DNA from: an uncultured Saprospiraceae bacterium
GTDB lineage: Bacteria; Bacteroidota; Bacteroidia; Chitinophagales; Saprospiraceae
Reading direction: 5' to 3'
Assembly: GCA_937941765.1 (NCBI GenBank)
Contig: CALDGQ010000019.1
Coordinates: forward strand, 1-64,000
Length of the DNA: 64,000 bases
Shown: positions 62,773-64,000 of the stretch, in pieces
Layout: each line of letters starts with the position of its first letter
Numbering within the stretch: the stretch's first letter is position 1
Notes under the pieces: generated by a model
Told to the model about the DNA's origin: nothing
The model's input: the letters and a program-made list of their open reading frames with translations, nothing else
Databases searched by the model: none
Program-made: the position numbers and the translations under genes

Positions 62773-64000
62773 ATGACAGGGGAGACTACGAAAATAATTA
62801 ATCCGCAACTGACTGGTAATGAGAAATTTCCAAGCAATATTGAAAATCATCAACTGCTAGAATCAGGTGTTTCTTTTATTTGCGCCAACCATGTGGAGCT
62901 GCGAATAATTGTAATTGAAAATGATATTATTCGTTTTAGGTACAGTGCCACAGGACAATTTTTGACAGATCATTCTTATGCGATTGATCCTGAATATAAT
63001 GCACGGAAACAAGAATTTCATTTTGAAGAATTTTCAAATTATTTTTCTATTTCAACTAAGTTGCTGGTTGTCCATGTAAATAAGGCAAACCTCAAAATCA
63101 CCATTCTAAATACAGAAGGTAAAGTGATTAATGAAGATGAAAAAGGGTTTCATTGGGAGGATAATGAAAAATATGGAGGAGAAATTCCTCAAATCAGTAA
63201 AAGAATCCAATCAAAAGAACATTTTTTCGGTTTAGGTGATAAAGCTGGTAACCTCAATATGAGAGGAGAACGTTTCCAACTTTGGGGAACAGATGCATAT
63301 GGTTACGGAAAAAATACCGATCCACTTTATAAAAACATACCTTTCTATACTGCTGTGCACAATGGGTTAGGTTATGGTATTTTTTACGATAATTCCTTTA
63401 GAACATTTTTTGATTTCGGAAAAGAAAGAGGAAATGTAACTTCTTTTTGGTCGCATGGTGGTGAGATGAATTACTACTTTATTTATGGTCCAAAATTAAC
63501 TTCCGTAACCGAAAAATATGCATTATTAACAGGTCGTGCAGAATTGCCTCCACTTTGGGCACTAGCATACCATCAGTGTAAATGGAGTTACTATCCTGAA
63601 AGTCAAGTTAGAGATATAACAAAAGAATTTCGTAGATTAAATATTCCTTGTGATGCGATTTATTTAGATATCGATTACATGGATGGCTTCAAGTGCTTCA
63701 CTTGGGATGAAACTCGTTTTCCGAATCCTAAAAAAATGGTTGCGGAATTAGAAGAAGAAGGTTTCAAAACCGTTGTGATGATTGATCCAGGAATCAAAAT
63801 TGATAAAACATATTGGGTTTATAATGAAGGGGTCAAACATGATTATTTCTGTAAGCGTCAAGATGGACCACTTTTTAAAGCACCCGTATGGCCAGGGATG
63901 TGTCATTTTCCAGATTACACAAAAGAGGAAGTTCGAACTTGGTGGGCAGGATTATACAAAGAAATGATCGCTGATATAGGCGTGCGTGGTGTTTGGAATG
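62773..64000 (+). CDS. GH31 alpha-glucosidase, 3' end beyond the window
   Basis: An open frame from ATG 62773 runs off the window (409 complete codons). It encodes a GH31 glycosidase: an N-terminal galactose-mutarotase-like domain (FGLGDKAGNLNMRG, about 155-168), then the barrel start PPLWALAYHQCKWSYYPE and the substrate-binding DIDYMDGFKCFTWDE block. The window ends in GVRGVWN, just before the expected catalytic nucleophile in WxDMNE. Such enzymes release glucose from alpha-glucan ends, which fits with the neighbouring glucan-synthesis genes. It diverges from the glycogen-synthase-like gene; TACGTTTC near 62743 is a weak -7 box. Confidence 0.9.
   Translation, partial: MTGETTKIINPQLTGNEKFPSNIENHQLLESGVSFICANHVELRIIVIENDIIRFRYSATGQFLTDHSYAIDPEYNARKQEFHFEEFSNYFSISTKLLVVHVNKANLKITILNTEGKVINEDEKGFHWEDNEKYGGEIPQISKRIQSKEHFFGLGDKAGNLNMRGERFQLWGTDAYGYGKNTDPLYKNIPFYTAVHNGLGYGIFYDNSFRTFFDFGKERGNVTSFWSHGGEMNYYFIYGPKLTSVTEKYALLTGRAELPPLWALAYHQCKWSYYPESQVRDITKEFRRLNIPCDAIYLDIDYMDGFKCFTWDETRFPNPKKMVAELEEEGFKTVVMIDPGIKIDKTYWVYNEGVKHDYFCKRQDGPLFKAPVWPGMCHFPDYTKEEVRTWWAGLYKEMIADIGVRGVWN

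Noticed and set aside
1-64000. tRNA or rRNA genes
   Set aside because: I looked for the TTCGANTCC arm and acceptor stems in the intergenic gaps and found none; the only similar string, near 15511, is inside a coding gene.
1-64000. Insertion sequence or prophage
   Set aside because: No transposase, integrase or phage structural gene can be recognised, although many small palindromic repeats are present.

Overview
The window looks like chromosomal DNA of a member of the Bacteroidota, most likely the class Saprospiria. The reasons are: secreted proteins carrying type IX secretion (T9SS) type A C-terminal sorting domains; promoter boxes of the TAnnTTTG type; an AT-rich composition (mid-30s % GC by eye, not computed); few recognisable Shine-Dalgarno sites; a futalosine-pathway gene; and a Ca-binding repeat protein with the CVWxGDTNxDG block that I associate with Saprospiria. 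No tRNA, rRNA, CRISPR array, transposase or phage gene was seen. Most of the window is ordinary core genome, with gene clusters separated by an unusual variety of palindromic intergenic repeats.

Layout. 0.2-6.6 kb: a GNAT acetyltransferase, a DUF3995 membrane protein, an MscS channel, then a minus-strand operon (FtsX-like permease, secreted C1 peptidase, polytopic glycosyltransferase-like protein). 6.6-14.3 kb: guaA, a PBP1-like lipoprotein, trmH and smc on the plus strand. 14.4-20.8 kb: an unknown helical protein, a T9SS-exported protein with dockerin-like repeats, a repeat-rich gap, and a DEAD-box RNA helicase with a long structured leader. 21.2-24.0 kb: a fructosamine-kinase-like protein and a LytS/LytTR two-component pair. 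24.2-27.0 kb: a 6-pyruvoyl-tetrahydropterin synthase-like gene plus folE (probably tetrahydrobiopterin synthesis), fabD and yqgE. 27.2-34.7 kb: a membrane protein, a hybrid sensor kinase, a second MscS, an S4 RNA-binding protein, PPK2 and a DUF58 protein. 35-40 kb: trxA, a thioredoxin-fold lipoprotein without CxxC, DUF3810, mqnB, an outer-membrane barrel and small membrane proteins. 40.3-50.6 kb: a T9SS cargo region with a BNR-repeat protein, a tandem family of protease-associated (PA) domain proteins that ends in an orphan sorting domain, a two-subunit molybdenum hydroxylase and another cargo protein. 51-56 kb: a zinc-ribbon membrane protein, a HerA-like ATPase, a four-unit palindromic array and a membrane-anchored endonuclease. 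56-64 kb: a glycogen/alpha-glucan cluster (eukaryote-type branching enzyme, GH57-like protein, glycogen-synthase-like glycosyltransferase, GH31 alpha-glucosidase cut by the window end) with an aminotransferase in its middle.

The points most worth a second look are: the GH57 protein next to the glycogen synthase, in which both catalytic residues appear to be replaced (Gly146 and Pro240), suggesting a non-catalytic partner; the alternating A-B-A-B array of palindromic units at 54440-54846; paired hairpins built from heptanucleotide repeats; a decaying tandem family of T9SS proteins in which each copy, including an orphan sorting domain, keeps its own terminator; and unassigned structured RNA candidates around 18.9-19.2 kb and upstream of the DEAD-box gene.
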